From Fen-183 sp036504335 (GTDB lineage: Bacteria; Acidobacteriota; Thermoanaerobaculia; UBA5066): a stretch of DNA of 64,000 bases. A program made the position numbers and the translations under genes. Each line of letters opens with the position of its first letter. Positions within the stretch are counted from its first letter, which is position 1. Positions 33,122-41,293 of the stretch are shown one piece after another. The stretch spans positions 1 through 64,000 of the forward strand of contig DASXVJ010000001.1 of assembly GCA_036504335.1 (NCBI GenBank), in the 5' to 3' direction. The notes beneath the pieces were generated by a model. The model worked only from the letters and a program-made list of their open reading frames with translations, ran no database searches and was not told where the DNA came from.

Positions 33122-35510
33122 GGACGAAGTGCCCGCCGCGGAAGCTCGCGCCCCGGAGCGTGACGGCGAGCGCCTCGCCGAGCCCGTCCACCGCGTGCAC
33201 CTCGATCGCGTCCCGGACCTCCTTCGGCAGGTCCGCGAGGTCGGGTTCGTTGTCCTTCGGCAGGACGATCGCGCGGATGCCCGCGCGCACGGCGCCGAGG
33301 ATCTTCTCCTTGAGCCCGCCGATCGGGAGAACCCGGCCCGAGAGCGTGATCTCGCCCGTCATCGCGATGTCGTGGCGCGCCGGCACCCGTGAGAGCGCCG
33401 ACACGATGGACGTCGCCATCGCGATGCCCGCGGACGGCCCGTCCTTCGGGATCGCGCCGGCCGGCACGTGGATGTGGAGGTCGCGCTCGAACGCCTCGTC
33501 GGGGATCCCGAGCTCGGCCGCATGCGAACGCGCGTACGTCCACGCGGCGCGCGCGGACTCCTTCATGACGTCGCCGAGCTGTCCCGTGAGGACGACCTCG
33601 CCCTTGCCCTTCATGAGCATCGCCTCGATGAACATGATGTCTCCGCCCGCCGGCGTGTAGTACATGCCCGTCGCGAGCCCCACCTGGTCCGTGACGATCT
33701 TCTTTTCGGGGTGGACGCGCTTCTTGCCGAGGAGCGGGAAGACGTCGGCACCGTCGACAGACACGGAGGCGACTTCCCCGGCGGCGATCCTCCGGGCGAC
33801 CTTGCGGGCGAGCTTCCCGATCTCGCGCTCGAGCTGCCTCACGCCGGACTCACGGGTGTAGCTCGTGACGATCTCCGCGATCGCCGCGTCGGTGAGCGAG
33901 AGCTGCCCGGCGGCGAGGCCGTTCTCGGCGAGCTGGCGCGGGACGAGGTACTGCCGCGCGATCGCGAGCTTCTCCCTCTCCGTGTAGCCCGAGAACTCGA
34001 CGACCTCGAGCCGGTCGAGGAGCGGGCCCGGGATGCTCTGGATGAAGTTCGCGGTCGCGATGAAGAGGACCTCCGACAGGTCGAACGGGACGCCGAGATA
34101 GTGGTCCGTGAACGAGTCGTTCTGGGCCGGGTCGAGCACCTCGAGCAGCGCGCTCGCGGGGTCGCCCTGGAACGACACGCCGAGCTTGTCGATCTCGTCG
34201 AGAAGGAAGACCGGGTTCTTCGTGCCCGCCTGCTTGAGGCCCTGCACGATGCGCCCGGGCATCGCGCCGACGTACGTGCGCCGGTGGCCGCGGATGTCGG
34301 CCTCATCGCGGGCGCCGCCGAGCGAGATCCGGACGTATTTGCGGCCCATCGCGCGGGCGATGGACTTCGCGATCGACGTCTTTCCGACGCCGGGGGGGCC
34401 GACGAAGAGGAGGATGCGGCCCTTGCCGGTCGAGGCGTCCTTCTTCGGCGCGCTCTCGGCGCTTTCGGCCTTCGCGCGCATCTGGCGCACCGCGAGGAAC
34501 TCGAGGATGCGGTCCTTCACGTCGCCGAGCGCGTAGTGGTCCTCGTCGAGGATTCGGGCGGCCTCGTTCACGTCGAGCTTGTCGTCGCTGCGCGCGCCCC
34601 AGGGCAGCTCCGCCACGTTCTCGAGGAACGTCCGGATCACCTGCGACTCCATCGACTCGCGGCCGATGCGGTCGAGGCGGGCGAGCTCGCGGTCGACTTC
34701 CTTGCGCACCTCTTCGGTGAGCGGATGTTCGGCGAGCTTCTTCTTCAGCTCCTCGAGGTCCGCCGCGTCCTTGCCCTCGCCCTCGCCGAGCTCCTTCTGG
34801 ATGGCGCGGAGCTGCTCACGCAGAAGCATCTCCCGCTGCCGGTCCCCGATCTGCTCCTTGACCTTGGACTGGATGTCCTCCTGGGCGGAGAGGACGCCGA
34901 TCTGCCGCTGCACGGCGACGAGGACGCGGCGCAGGCGGTCCTCGACGGAAAGCGTCTCGAGGAGCTGCTGGCGGTCGGCCGTCGGGATGTCGATGTAGCC
35001 CGCGACGAGGTCCGCGAGGCGGCCCGGCTCTTCGGCCTGCTCGAGGAACTGCTCGACGGCCTCCTCGGGGAGGCCCATCTTCTCGCCGAGCTCGGAGGCG
35101 CGCTCGCGCGCCTCCTTGTGCAGAGCGAGGAAGACCGGGTCTTTCGCGTCAGCCGGAGCCATCTCGGCCGCCGTCACGACGACGGCCTCCAGCATCCCGC
35201 CCTTCTTCTCCGTCACGCGCATCGCGATGCCGCGGCGCTGGCCTTCGAGGAGGAGCCGCATCCCGCCGAGTCCGCGCTGGACGGAGCTGACCTTCGCGAT
35301 CGTCCCGATCGTGTAAAGGCCCTCGGGCGTCACCTTCTCGACGTCCGCGCGCTGCGTGAGCGCGAAGACGAGGGCGTCGCCGCCCTCGCGCAGCGCGGCC
35401 TCGATCGCACGCACCGTGCCGCCGCGGCCGGCGGAGATCGGCGTCGACACACCCGGGAAGAGGACGGCGTTGCGAAGGGGAAGGACCGGAAGGGTCAGGG
35501 TTTCGGTCAT
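33078..35510 (-). CDS. lon: ATP-dependent protease Lon
   Basis: An 810-residue LonA protease: an N-terminal substrate-binding domain (LTLPVLPLRNAVLFPGVSTP), a coiled-coil region, an AAA+ module with Walker A (GPPGVGKTSIAKSIARAMG) and Walker B (FLLDEIDKLG), and a C-terminal Ser-Lys protease domain with Ser693 in KDGPSAG and Lys736 in GGLKEK, the same 43-residue spacing as in E. coli. It degrades misfolded and regulatory proteins in the cytoplasm. The start MTETLTLPV was chosen over an upstream in-frame codon because it matches the family. No clear Shine-Dalgarno is seen. Confidence 0.96.
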   Translation of the reverse strand: MTETLTLPVLPLRNAVLFPGVSTPISAGRGGTVRAIEAALREGGDALVFALTQRADVEKVTPEGLYTIGTIAKVSSVQRGLGGMRLLLEGQRRGIAMRVTEKKGGMLEAVVVTAAEMAPADAKDPVFLALHKEARERASELGEKMGLPEEAVEQFLEQAEEPGRLADLVAGYIDIPTADRQQLLETLSVEDRLRRVLVAVQRQIGVLSAQEDIQSKVKEQIGDRQREMLLREQLRAIQKELGEGEGKDAADLEELKKKLAEHPLTEEVRKEVDRELARLDRIGRESMESQVIRTFLENVAELPWGARSDDKLDVNEAARILDEDHYALGDVKDRILEFLAVRQMRAKAESAESAPKKDASTGKGRILLFVGPPGVGKTSIAKSIARAMGRKYVRISLGGARDEADIRGHRRTYVGAMPGRIVQGLKQAGTKNPVFLLDEIDKLGVSFQGDPASALLEVLDPAQNDSFTDHYLGVPFDLSEVLFIATANFIQSIPGPLLDRLEVVEFSGYTEREKLAIARQYLVPRQLAENGLAAGQLSLTDAAIAEIVTSYTRESGVRQLEREIGKLARKVARRIAAGEVASVSVDGADVFPLLGKKRVHPEKKIVTDQVGLATGMYYTPAGGDIMFIEAMLMKGKGEVVLTGQLGDVMKESARAAWTYARSHAAELGIPDEAFERDLHIHVPAGAIPKDGPSAGIAMATSIVSALSRVPARHDIAMTGEITLSGRVLPIGGLKEKILGAVRAGIRAIVLPKDNEPDLADLPKEVRDAIEVHAVDGLGEALAVTLRGASFRGGHFVLRDGAAPRAGTPAH

Positions 35511-35588
35511 GGTGAGCCAAACGTAGGGCGCGCGACGACTATTCCCCAATGTGAGCGGATGAGACGCAGATCGGGAGAAGAAATCTTC

Positions 35589-36782
35589 TTAGAAGGGTTT
35601 AGGAGGCCGGCCCATCGCACCGCTGGAGTGCGCGAGGCGTCGCGCGAGGACGTCCACGCCGCGGAGCGCGGCGTCCGGCGGCACAGCCGTGTAACAGAGG
35701 CGCACGTGCGTCGGGCAGGGGCCGAAGCTCGGGCCGGGCGCGAGGAAGAGACCCTCGCTCGCGACGTCCTCGAGAAGCCCCATGAGGCCTCGCCCGTCGA
35801 GCGCGAGCGCGACGTCGAGGAACAGGAACATCCCGCCCTCGGGCGCCGGGAGGGAGAGCCGGCGCGCGGCCTCGCGTCCGGTCGCTGCGTACTCGGCGCG
35901 CGCCTCGGCCACCCAGGCGTCGCCCGCGCCCGCGAGGATGCGGAGCGCCGCGTGCTGCGACGCCGTCGGCGCCGAGTAGATCGTGTGCGCCCCGACCTTC
36001 ACGATCTCGGCGAGAGCCTTCTCCGGCCCGACGAGCCAGCCGCAGCGCGCCCCGGAGAGGCCCCACGCCTTCGAGAGCGAGTGCGCGGCGATCGTGCGTT
36101 CGGGCGCCGCCGCGTAGGCGGGCCGGTGCGTTCCGGCGTACGCGTAGAGCTCGTAGACCTCGTCCGCGAGGAGCCAGAGGTTCGTCTCGCGTGCGAGGCG
36201 CGCCAGCGCGTCGACGGTCCCGGGCGGCAGGACCCGCCCCGTGGGATTGCTGGGCGTGTTGACGTAGAGCGCGGCCGTTCGTTCCGTAACGTGCGCGCGG
36301 ACGGCGGCAACGGCGGCGTCGGGCGACAGGTGGCCCAGAAAGAGCGGGACCTCCACCGGGATCGCGCCCGCGAGCCGGACGTGCCCCTCGATGAGCGGCC
36401 AGCGCGGGCCGAGAAGGAGGACCTCTTCGCCCGGCGCGACGAGCGCGGAAACCGCGGCCATGAGCCCCGCCGTCGCGCCGCCCGTCACGAGGACGTTCGC
36501 GCGGGACACCGGCGCGCCCGCCTGTCCGGACACGCGCGCCGCGATCGCGTCGCGCAGCTCGGGCAGGCCCCAGACGTCCGTGTAGCGGTTGATTCCCGGC
36601 AGGCCGGGCCCGAGCTCCTCCGGCCGGCAGCCGGCGGGGGCCGCGCGCCACGTGTCGCCGACGTGGAGCGGGAAGACCTCGCCCTCGTGCGTCGCCATGC
36701 GCGCGAGCAGGCTCGAATACGGATTCCCGCGGAGCGCGGCGGCGGCGGGAGAGGTACGGGGCGGGCGGGGCATCGTTCTCAT
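35589..36782 (-). CDS. Class I/II PLP-dependent aminotransferase
   Basis: About 397 residues, fold-type I. Recognisable: HVGDTWRAAP, INRYTDVWGLPELRDAIAAR, VLVTGGATAGLMAAVSALVA, YVNTPSNPTGRVLPP, LLADEVYELYAY and the PLP-Lys motif SLSKAWGLSGARCGWLVG. The family includes aspartate and aromatic aminotransferases; the amino-acid specificity cannot be read off. Either of two ATGs (36782 or 36773) could be the start. The extreme 3' end contains an AT-rich stretch (TTCTTAGAAGG) unlike the rest of the gene. It is divergent from the CoA-binding protein gene. Confidence 0.87.
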   Translation of the reverse strand: MRTMPRPPRTSPAAAALRGNPYSSLLARMATHEGEVFPLHVGDTWRAAPAGCRPEELGPGLPGINRYTDVWGLPELRDAIAARVSGQAGAPVSRANVLVTGGATAGLMAAVSALVAPGEEVLLLGPRWPLIEGHVRLAGAIPVEVPLFLGHLSPDAAVAAVRAHVTERTAALYVNTPSNPTGRVLPPGTVDALARLARETNLWLLADEVYELYAYAGTHRPAYAAAPERTIAAHSLSKAWGLSGARCGWLVGPEKALAEIVKVGAHTIYSAPTASQHAALRILAGAGDAWVAEARAEYAATGREAARRLSLPAPEGGMFLFLDVALALDGRGLMGLLEDVASEGLFLAPGPSFGPCPTHVRLCYTAVPPDAALRGVDVLARRLAHSSGAMGRPPKPF

Positions 36783-36830
36783 CCTAGCCCGCGCAGGCTG
36801 CGGCACAATCGGGAGCCCGAAGGAGGCCCC

Positions 36831-37250
36831 TTGGTCCGTCCCGATCCTCACCCCGCCGAAGTCTTCGAGATCCTGCGTCGGAAGACGCCTGCCACGCGCA
36901 TCGCCGTCGTCGGCGCGAGCAACGTCCCGTACAAGTACGGCAGCGTGATCGTGAAGAACCTCGCCGCAAAGGGCTACACCGTCCTGCCGGTGAACCCGCG
37001 GGAGAAGGAGATCGCGGGCCTGCCCGCGTATCCGGACCTCGCGTCGGTCCCGGGGCCCGTGCACCTCGTCGACGTCGTCACGCCTCCGGCCGTCACGCAC
37101 GGCATCCTGCGGGAGGCGGCCCGCCTCGGCCTCCCCGCCGTGTGGCTGCAGGACGGGAGCTACGACGACGAGGCGCTCGCGATCGCGGCCGAGGCGCCTT
37201 TCAAGACCGTCTACGAGGCCTGCATCATGGTGGCCAGCAACTTCGGCTGA
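36831..37250 (+). CDS. CoA-binding protein (YccU-like)
   Basis: A 139-residue Rossmann-fold protein. RIAVVGASNVPYKYGSVIVK near residue 22 is the nucleotide-binding loop of the CoA_binding domain, and GYTVLPVNPREKEIAGLPAY and WLQDGSYDDEA follow as in YccU-type proteins. These proteins bind CoA, but their cellular role is unknown. The TTG start follows AAGGAGG closely, which decides it. It stands alone, convergent with the TerB-like gene. Confidence 0.85.
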   Translation: MVRPDPHPAEVFEILRRKTPATRIAVVGASNVPYKYGSVIVKNLAAKGYTVLPVNPREKEIAGLPAYPDLASVPGPVHLVDVVTPPAVTHGILREAARLGLPAVWLQDGSYDDEALAIAAEAPFKTVYEACIMVASNFG

Positions 37251-37262
37251 CCCGCGGGGCCC

Positions 37263-37844
37263 TCAGCCGCGGAGCGTCGCGGTGATGGTCTCGATGAGCG
37301 CCTTCTCGCTCGCCGAGACGGAGCCGCGCAGACCGAGCAGATACCCGATCTTTCCACCGGACGCTTCCGCGACCCGGCGGAAGCTCTCGGCGTACGTCAT
37401 CACCCGCTGCTCGCGCTCTTCGCCGGGGAGGACCGAGATCCCGACCCGGAGGACGTCGACCGCCGCGTCGAAGAGCTCCTTCGCCGGAGCCTTCCGGAGC
37501 CACTCGAGGATCTGCGCGTGCGCGGGGCCGCCCGGCACGACCCCGCGGATGGCCGCCATGTCCAGGATCGTGTCCCGCTCGCGATCGCTCACCTTGCCGT
37601 CGGCCCAGGCGATCTGGATCAGCGGAGCGAAGAACAAGGCCGGCCCCGTCTCGCGCGTCACCCCGAGATCGAGGAGCCGCTGCCGCAAGGCCGGGTCGTC
37701 GACCCGCAGCTTCTTCGCGAGGACGTCCGAGATCTCGCGGACCTTCGCGCGCTCGCGGAGCTTCTGGATGAGCTCCTCGTCGTGCTTGCGGGCCCACTGG
37801 GCTTCGATGCCGCGCTCACGTTCCTTCAGGAGGTCGAGTGTCAT
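37263..37844 (-). CDS. TerB-like domain protein
   Basis: A 193-residue soluble helical protein. FAPLIQIAWADGKVSDRERD resembles the metal-binding helix pair of TerB/DUF533-type domains, and a second, similar stretch (SVSASEKALIETITATL) ends the protein. The start MTLDLLKERERG follows a purine-rich site (GGAGGGG). The role is unknown; TerB relatives are linked to tellurite and membrane stress, but no ter genes are nearby. Confidence 0.5.
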   Translation of the reverse strand: MTLDLLKERERGIEAQWARKHDEELIQKLRERAKVREISDVLAKKLRVDDPALRQRLLDLGVTRETGPALFFAPLIQIAWADGKVSDRERDTILDMAAIRGVVPGGPAHAQILEWLRKAPAKELFDAAVDVLRVGISVLPGEEREQRVMTYAESFRRVAEASGGKIGYLLGLRGSVSASEKALIETITATLRG

Positions 37845-37952
37845 GGGCCCCTCCCTTCCGGGCGCCGACCGGACCGACCCCATGAAACACTAGGTCCACG
37901 ATCCAGCCGCCGCAAGGGAGGGACGCGGGGAGAGGTCCGCCGGCGGGAAGGG

Positions 37953-38029
37953 TGGTGCGCCCGAGGCGATTCGAACGCCTGGCCTTCAGATCCGGAGTCT
38001 GACGCTCTATCCAGCTGAGCTACGGGCGC
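37953..38029 (-). tRNA. tRNA-Arg (anticodon CCG)
   Basis: Full cloverleaf on the minus strand: acceptor GCGCCCG / CGGGCGC with discriminator A and encoded CCA, D arm GTAGCTCAGCTGGATAGAGC, anticodon arm TCAGA-CTCCGGA-TCTGA (anticodon CCG, codon CGG), and T arm with TTCGAAT. It is 24 bp from tRNA-His in the same direction, so the two are probably co-transcribed. Confidence 0.97.
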
Positions 38030-38047
38030 ATCCGAGGCGGAAGAAAC

Positions 38048-38124
38048 TGGGGTGGAAGACGGGGCTCGAACCCGCGACATTCGGAACCACAATCCGACGC
38101 TCTACCGACTGAGCTACTCCCACC
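38048..38124 (-). tRNA. tRNA-His (anticodon GTG)
   Basis: Acceptor GTGGGAG / CTTCCAC with the extra 5' G(-1) opposite C73, a hallmark of tRNA-His, and encoded CCA. The anticodon arm is TCGGA-TTGTGGT-TCCGA (anticodon GTG). T loop TTCGAGC. It is the first gene of the small tRNA unit, divergent from pheA. Confidence 0.97.
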
Positions 38125-38210
38125 GCACTCGATCGGACCGCGGAGAATAGCAGATCGGCGCGGCCCACAGGCCCTTCCGGCGCCGATCCCGTAACATCGG
38201 CGGTTCGAAC

Positions 38211-39383
38211 ATGGACACGCTCGACGACCTGAGACGGCGGATCGACGAGGCGGACCGCCAGCTCCTCGAAACGCTGGCGCTCCGCCTGAAGTTCGTGGCG
38301 GAAGTCGGGCGCCTCAAGAGCAAGGGAGTGCCCTTCCTGCGCGACCACGCCCGCGAAAGCGCCCTCCTGGCGAGGGTCGAGGCGCAGGCGAAGGAGCTCG
38401 GCCTCGACGCGTTCCGCGCGACGGAGATCTTCCGCGAGGTCATCGCGATGTCCGTCAAGGCGCAGGAGGAGGCGCTCCTCGACCGCAAGGCGGCCGAGCG
38501 CTCGCTCGGAAACGCGCACCGCGTCGCGTTCCAGGGCGCCGAGGGCGCGTACAGCCACATCGCGGCGCGCAAGTACTTCGGCGCGGCGGCCACGGACTTC
38601 GCGGGCTTCCCGACGTTCGCGGCGGCCCTCGCCGAGGCCGAGCGCGGCGACGCGGGCTACGCGTTCCTCCCGATCGAGAACACGACCGCGGGCTCGATCA
38701 ACGAGACGTACGACCTCATCCGCCACACGGACCTCAAGATCGTCGGCGAGGAGATCCTCGAGGTGCGCCACTGCCTCCTCGCGCTCCCGGGCGCGACGCT
38801 CGAGGGCGTCCGCCGCGTCGCCTCGCACCCGCAGGCGCTCGCGCAGTGCGGGCGCTTCCTCGCGCAGCTCGCGGGCGCCGAAGCCGTGCCGTACGTCGAC
38901 ACGGCCGAGGCCGCGCGCTTCGTGAAGGAGTCCGGCGACCCGGCGCTCGCCGCGATCGCCTCGGAGGAAGCAGGCGCCCTCCACGGGCTCACGGTCCTCG
39001 CGCGGGACCTCGCGGACCAGGAGGAGAACTGGACGCGCTTCGTCGTCGTGTCCGCGATCCCCATCGCGCTCGACCCGCGCATCCCCGCGAAGACGTCGCT
39101 CGTCTTCTCGACCCCGCACCGGCACGGCGCGCTCGCGCACTGCCTGAACGTCCTCGACGCGCACGGCCTGAACCTCACGAAGCTGGAGTCGCGGCCCGTG
39201 CCCCGCCACCCGTGGGAGTACCTCTTCTACGTGGACTTCGAGGGCGCGGCCGGCGAGGACGCGGCCTCGCGCGCGGTCGCGGCGCTCTCCGCCGAGTGCC
39301 CGTACCTGAAGGTCCTCGGTTCTTACCCCGCCCGCACCACGAAGAAGGGGCGGGTCGACCGCCTCCCGGAGGCCGCCCCGTGA
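38211..39383 (+). CDS. pheA: Bifunctional chorismate mutase/prephenate dehydratase
   Basis: A P-protein of 390 residues. Residues 1-85 form the AroQ chorismate mutase (LDDLRRRIDEADRQLLETLA ... VGRLKSKGVPF). Residues about 103-285 are prephenate dehydratase (VAFQGAEGAYSHIAARKYFG, AFLPIENTTAGSINETYDLI, ENWTRFVVVS). The C-terminal ACT domain has GALAHCLNVLDAHGLNLTKL followed by ESRP, the phenylalanine feedback site. It makes phenylpyruvate from chorismate. The stop overlaps the aroF GTG start. Confidence 0.96.
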   Translation: MDTLDDLRRRIDEADRQLLETLALRLKFVAEVGRLKSKGVPFLRDHARESALLARVEAQAKELGLDAFRATEIFREVIAMSVKAQEEALLDRKAAERSLGNAHRVAFQGAEGAYSHIAARKYFGAAATDFAGFPTFAAALAEAERGDAGYAFLPIENTTAGSINETYDLIRHTDLKIVGEEILEVRHCLLALPGATLEGVRRVASHPQALAQCGRFLAQLAGAEAVPYVDTAEAARFVKESGDPALAAIASEEAGALHGLTVLARDLADQEENWTRFVVVSAIPIALDPRIPAKTSLVFSTPHRHGALAHCLNVLDAHGLNLTKLESRPVPRHPWEYLFYVDFEGAAGEDAASRAVAALSAECPYLKVLGSYPARTTKKGRVDRLPEAAP

Positions 39384-40522
39384 TCGTCCTCGTCGACGAA
39401 GCCACCGCGAAGAACGCCGCCGCCGAGAAGGAGCTCATGGACGCTCTCGGCCGCCTGCCCGGCATCGAGATCCGCGTCCACAAAGTGCGCGGCGCCGAGA
39501 AGACCGTCACCGAGGTCTACCTCATCGGCGACACGCACCGCCTCGCCATCGAGGACGTCGCCGTGCTTCCGGGCGTCGAACGCGTCGTGCGCGTGTCGCA
39601 GGAATACCGCGTCATCGGTCGCCACAAGGACGACCGTCGCGCGAGCGGCTTCACGTACAACGGTGTGGAGTTCTCACAGGACAACCTGCACGTCTTCGCC
39701 GGGCTCTGCGCCGTGGACACGCCGGAGAACGCCGACGCCATGTTCGCGGCTCTCGCGTCGTTCGGCCAGACGACGACGCGCATGGGCGCGTACAAGCCGC
39801 GCACGAATCCGTACGCCTTCCAGGGGCACGGGAAGAGCTGTCTCCCGTGGGTGTTCGAGAAGGCGGGCACGCACGGCATCCGCGTCATCGCGATGGAGAT
39901 CACGCACGAGAGCCACATCGACGAGATCGCCGAGTGCCTCGAGAAGACGGGCCGCCCCACCGGGGTGATGCTCCAGATCGGGACGCGCAACATCCAGAAC
40001 TTCGAGCTCCTGAAGACGGTGGGCCGGCAGACGGTCTTCCCCGTCCTCGTGAAGCGCGGATTCGGGATCACGCTCAACGAGTCGCTGAACGCCGCCGAGT
40101 ACCTCGCCTCGGAGGGCAACTCGCAGATCGTCTTCGGCCTGCGCGGCGTCAAGACGAATCTCGGCGATCCGCACCGCAACCTCGTCGACTTCGCGCACGT
40201 GCCCGTCATCAAGCGGCTCACCCGCCTGCCCGTCTGCGTCGACCCGTCGCATTCCGTCGGGAGCCGCGAAAAGGCGCCGGACGGGATCCCGGACCTCATG
40301 CACGTCACGGCGCAGGCCGTCGCGGCCGGCGCGAACATGGTGCTCGTGGACTTCCACCCGCACCCGGCCCGGGCGCTGGTGGACGGTCCGCAGGCGCTGC
40401 TCCTCTCGGAGCTCGGCTGGTTCCTCGAGGACGTCGCCGTCGCGCGCGCGGCCTACGAGAAGCGCCGCGCGCTCGCGCGGGCGCACGCCGCAGCCGCGCC
40501 CGCGTCCGCCGCGACGGCATGA
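39380..40522 (+). CDS. aroF: 3-deoxy-7-phosphoheptulonate (DAHP) synthase, type I-beta
   Basis: A 380-residue enzyme joining PEP and erythrose 4-phosphate, the first shikimate step. It has the N-terminal ferredoxin-like regulatory domain of the Thermotoga type (GIEIRVHKVRGAEKTVTEVY, VERVVRVSQEYRVIGR), then the KDPG-aldolase-like barrel: FAGLCAVDTPENADAMFAAL, GAYKPRTNPYAFQGHG, IQIGTRNIQNFELLK-like LQIGTRNIQNF, VLVKRGFGITLNESLNAAEY and DPSHSVGSREK. The GTG start overlaps pheA (GTGA), so the two are coupled and phenylalanine control is likely. Confidence 0.95.
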   Translation: MIVLVDEATAKNAAAEKELMDALGRLPGIEIRVHKVRGAEKTVTEVYLIGDTHRLAIEDVAVLPGVERVVRVSQEYRVIGRHKDDRRASGFTYNGVEFSQDNLHVFAGLCAVDTPENADAMFAALASFGQTTTRMGAYKPRTNPYAFQGHGKSCLPWVFEKAGTHGIRVIAMEITHESHIDEIAECLEKTGRPTGVMLQIGTRNIQNFELLKTVGRQTVFPVLVKRGFGITLNESLNAAEYLASEGNSQIVFGLRGVKTNLGDPHRNLVDFAHVPVIKRLTRLPVCVDPSHSVGSREKAPDGIPDLMHVTAQAVAAGANMVLVDFHPHPARALVDGPQALLLSELGWFLEDVAVARAAYEKRRALARAHAAAAPASAATA

Positions 40523-41241
40523 CCGTCTTCCGCGAGGCGGCGCGCGTCCGGGCGAGCGAGATCGGCCCGGACGGGACGATGCGCCTGCCCGCGCTGCTCG
40601 ACCTCTTCCAGGAGGCTGCGGGAAACAGCGCGACGTCGCTCGGATGGGCCTCCGACACGCTCCTCGCGCAGGGCAAGACGTGGGTCCTCTCGCGCTTCCA
40701 CCTGCGCCTTCACGCGCTGCCCGCGTGGCGGGACGAGATCGCCGTCGAGACGTGGCCCTCCGGTGTCGCACGCGTCTACGCGCTGCGCGAGTTCCGCGCG
40801 ACGGGCTCGGACGGGCGGCTCCTCGCCGAGGCGACGTCCGCGTGGCTCCTCGTCGCGGTGCCCTCCAAGAAGCCGCTGCGCCCGCCGGCGGAGATCGCGG
40901 CGGCCGCAGCCGGCACGCCGCCGCGCGTGATCGACGACGCCTTCGGGCCGCTCGCCGCGCCCGGCCCGGACGCCGCCGAGGGGCCGCAAACGCGCATCGG
41001 CCGTTTCGACCTCGACCTGAACGCGCACGCGAACAACGTCGCGATCTTCCGCGCGATTCTCGAGACGCTCCCTGCGACGCCTCCGCCGTACGACCTCGAA
41101 ACCGAGTTCAAAGGGGAAGCGTTCGAGGGAGATTTCTTAGAGGGTCGGAGGGACGAGGAAGGCGGTGCGCGGCGAGCCGCGCTCGTGCGGCCGACCGACG
41201 GCCGTGAGATCGCGCGGGCGGTTCTGACCCGGATGCGCTGA
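40519..41241 (+). CDS. Acyl-ACP thioesterase family protein
   Basis: A 240-residue protein made of two hot-dog repeats, as in FatA-like bacterial thioesterases (PF01643): LLDLFQEAAGNSATSLGWAS, TWVLSRFHLRLHALPAWRDE, VETWPSGVARVYALREF and, in the second repeat, RFDLDLNAHANNVAIFRAIL, whose Asn/His pair fits the catalytic site. It would free fatty acids from acyl-ACP or hydrolyse another thioester. The ATG overlaps the aroF stop (ATGA), an unexpected pairing with aromatic amino-acid genes. Near the 3' end lies an AT-rich TTTCTTAGAGGG stretch. Confidence 0.82.
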   Translation: MTVFREAARVRASEIGPDGTMRLPALLDLFQEAAGNSATSLGWASDTLLAQGKTWVLSRFHLRLHALPAWRDEIAVETWPSGVARVYALREFRATGSDGRLLAEATSAWLLVAVPSKKPLRPPAEIAAAAAGTPPRVIDDAFGPLAAPGPDAAEGPQTRIGRFDLDLNAHANNVAIFRAILETLPATPPPYDLETEFKGEAFEGDFLEGRRDEEGGARRAALVRPTDGREIARAVLTRMR

Positions 41242-41268
41242 CGCCGGCTCTCGTTCCTTCGAAGAAGG

Positions 41269-41283
41269 GCGCGCGAAGCGCGC
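41269..41283. terminator. Short hairpin between convergent genes
   Basis: GCGCGC-GAA-GCGCGC sits between the convergent thioesterase and BNR-repeat genes, with no T-tract on either strand. It is a weak terminator candidate only. Confidence 0.25.
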
Positions 41284-41293
41284 TCCCGCTCCG

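Noticed and set aside
33468..37250. A 1260-codon open frame opposite lon and the aminotransferase gene
   Set aside because: Only its last 139 codons (the CoA-binding protein) make sense; the rest mirrors lon and the aminotransferase.
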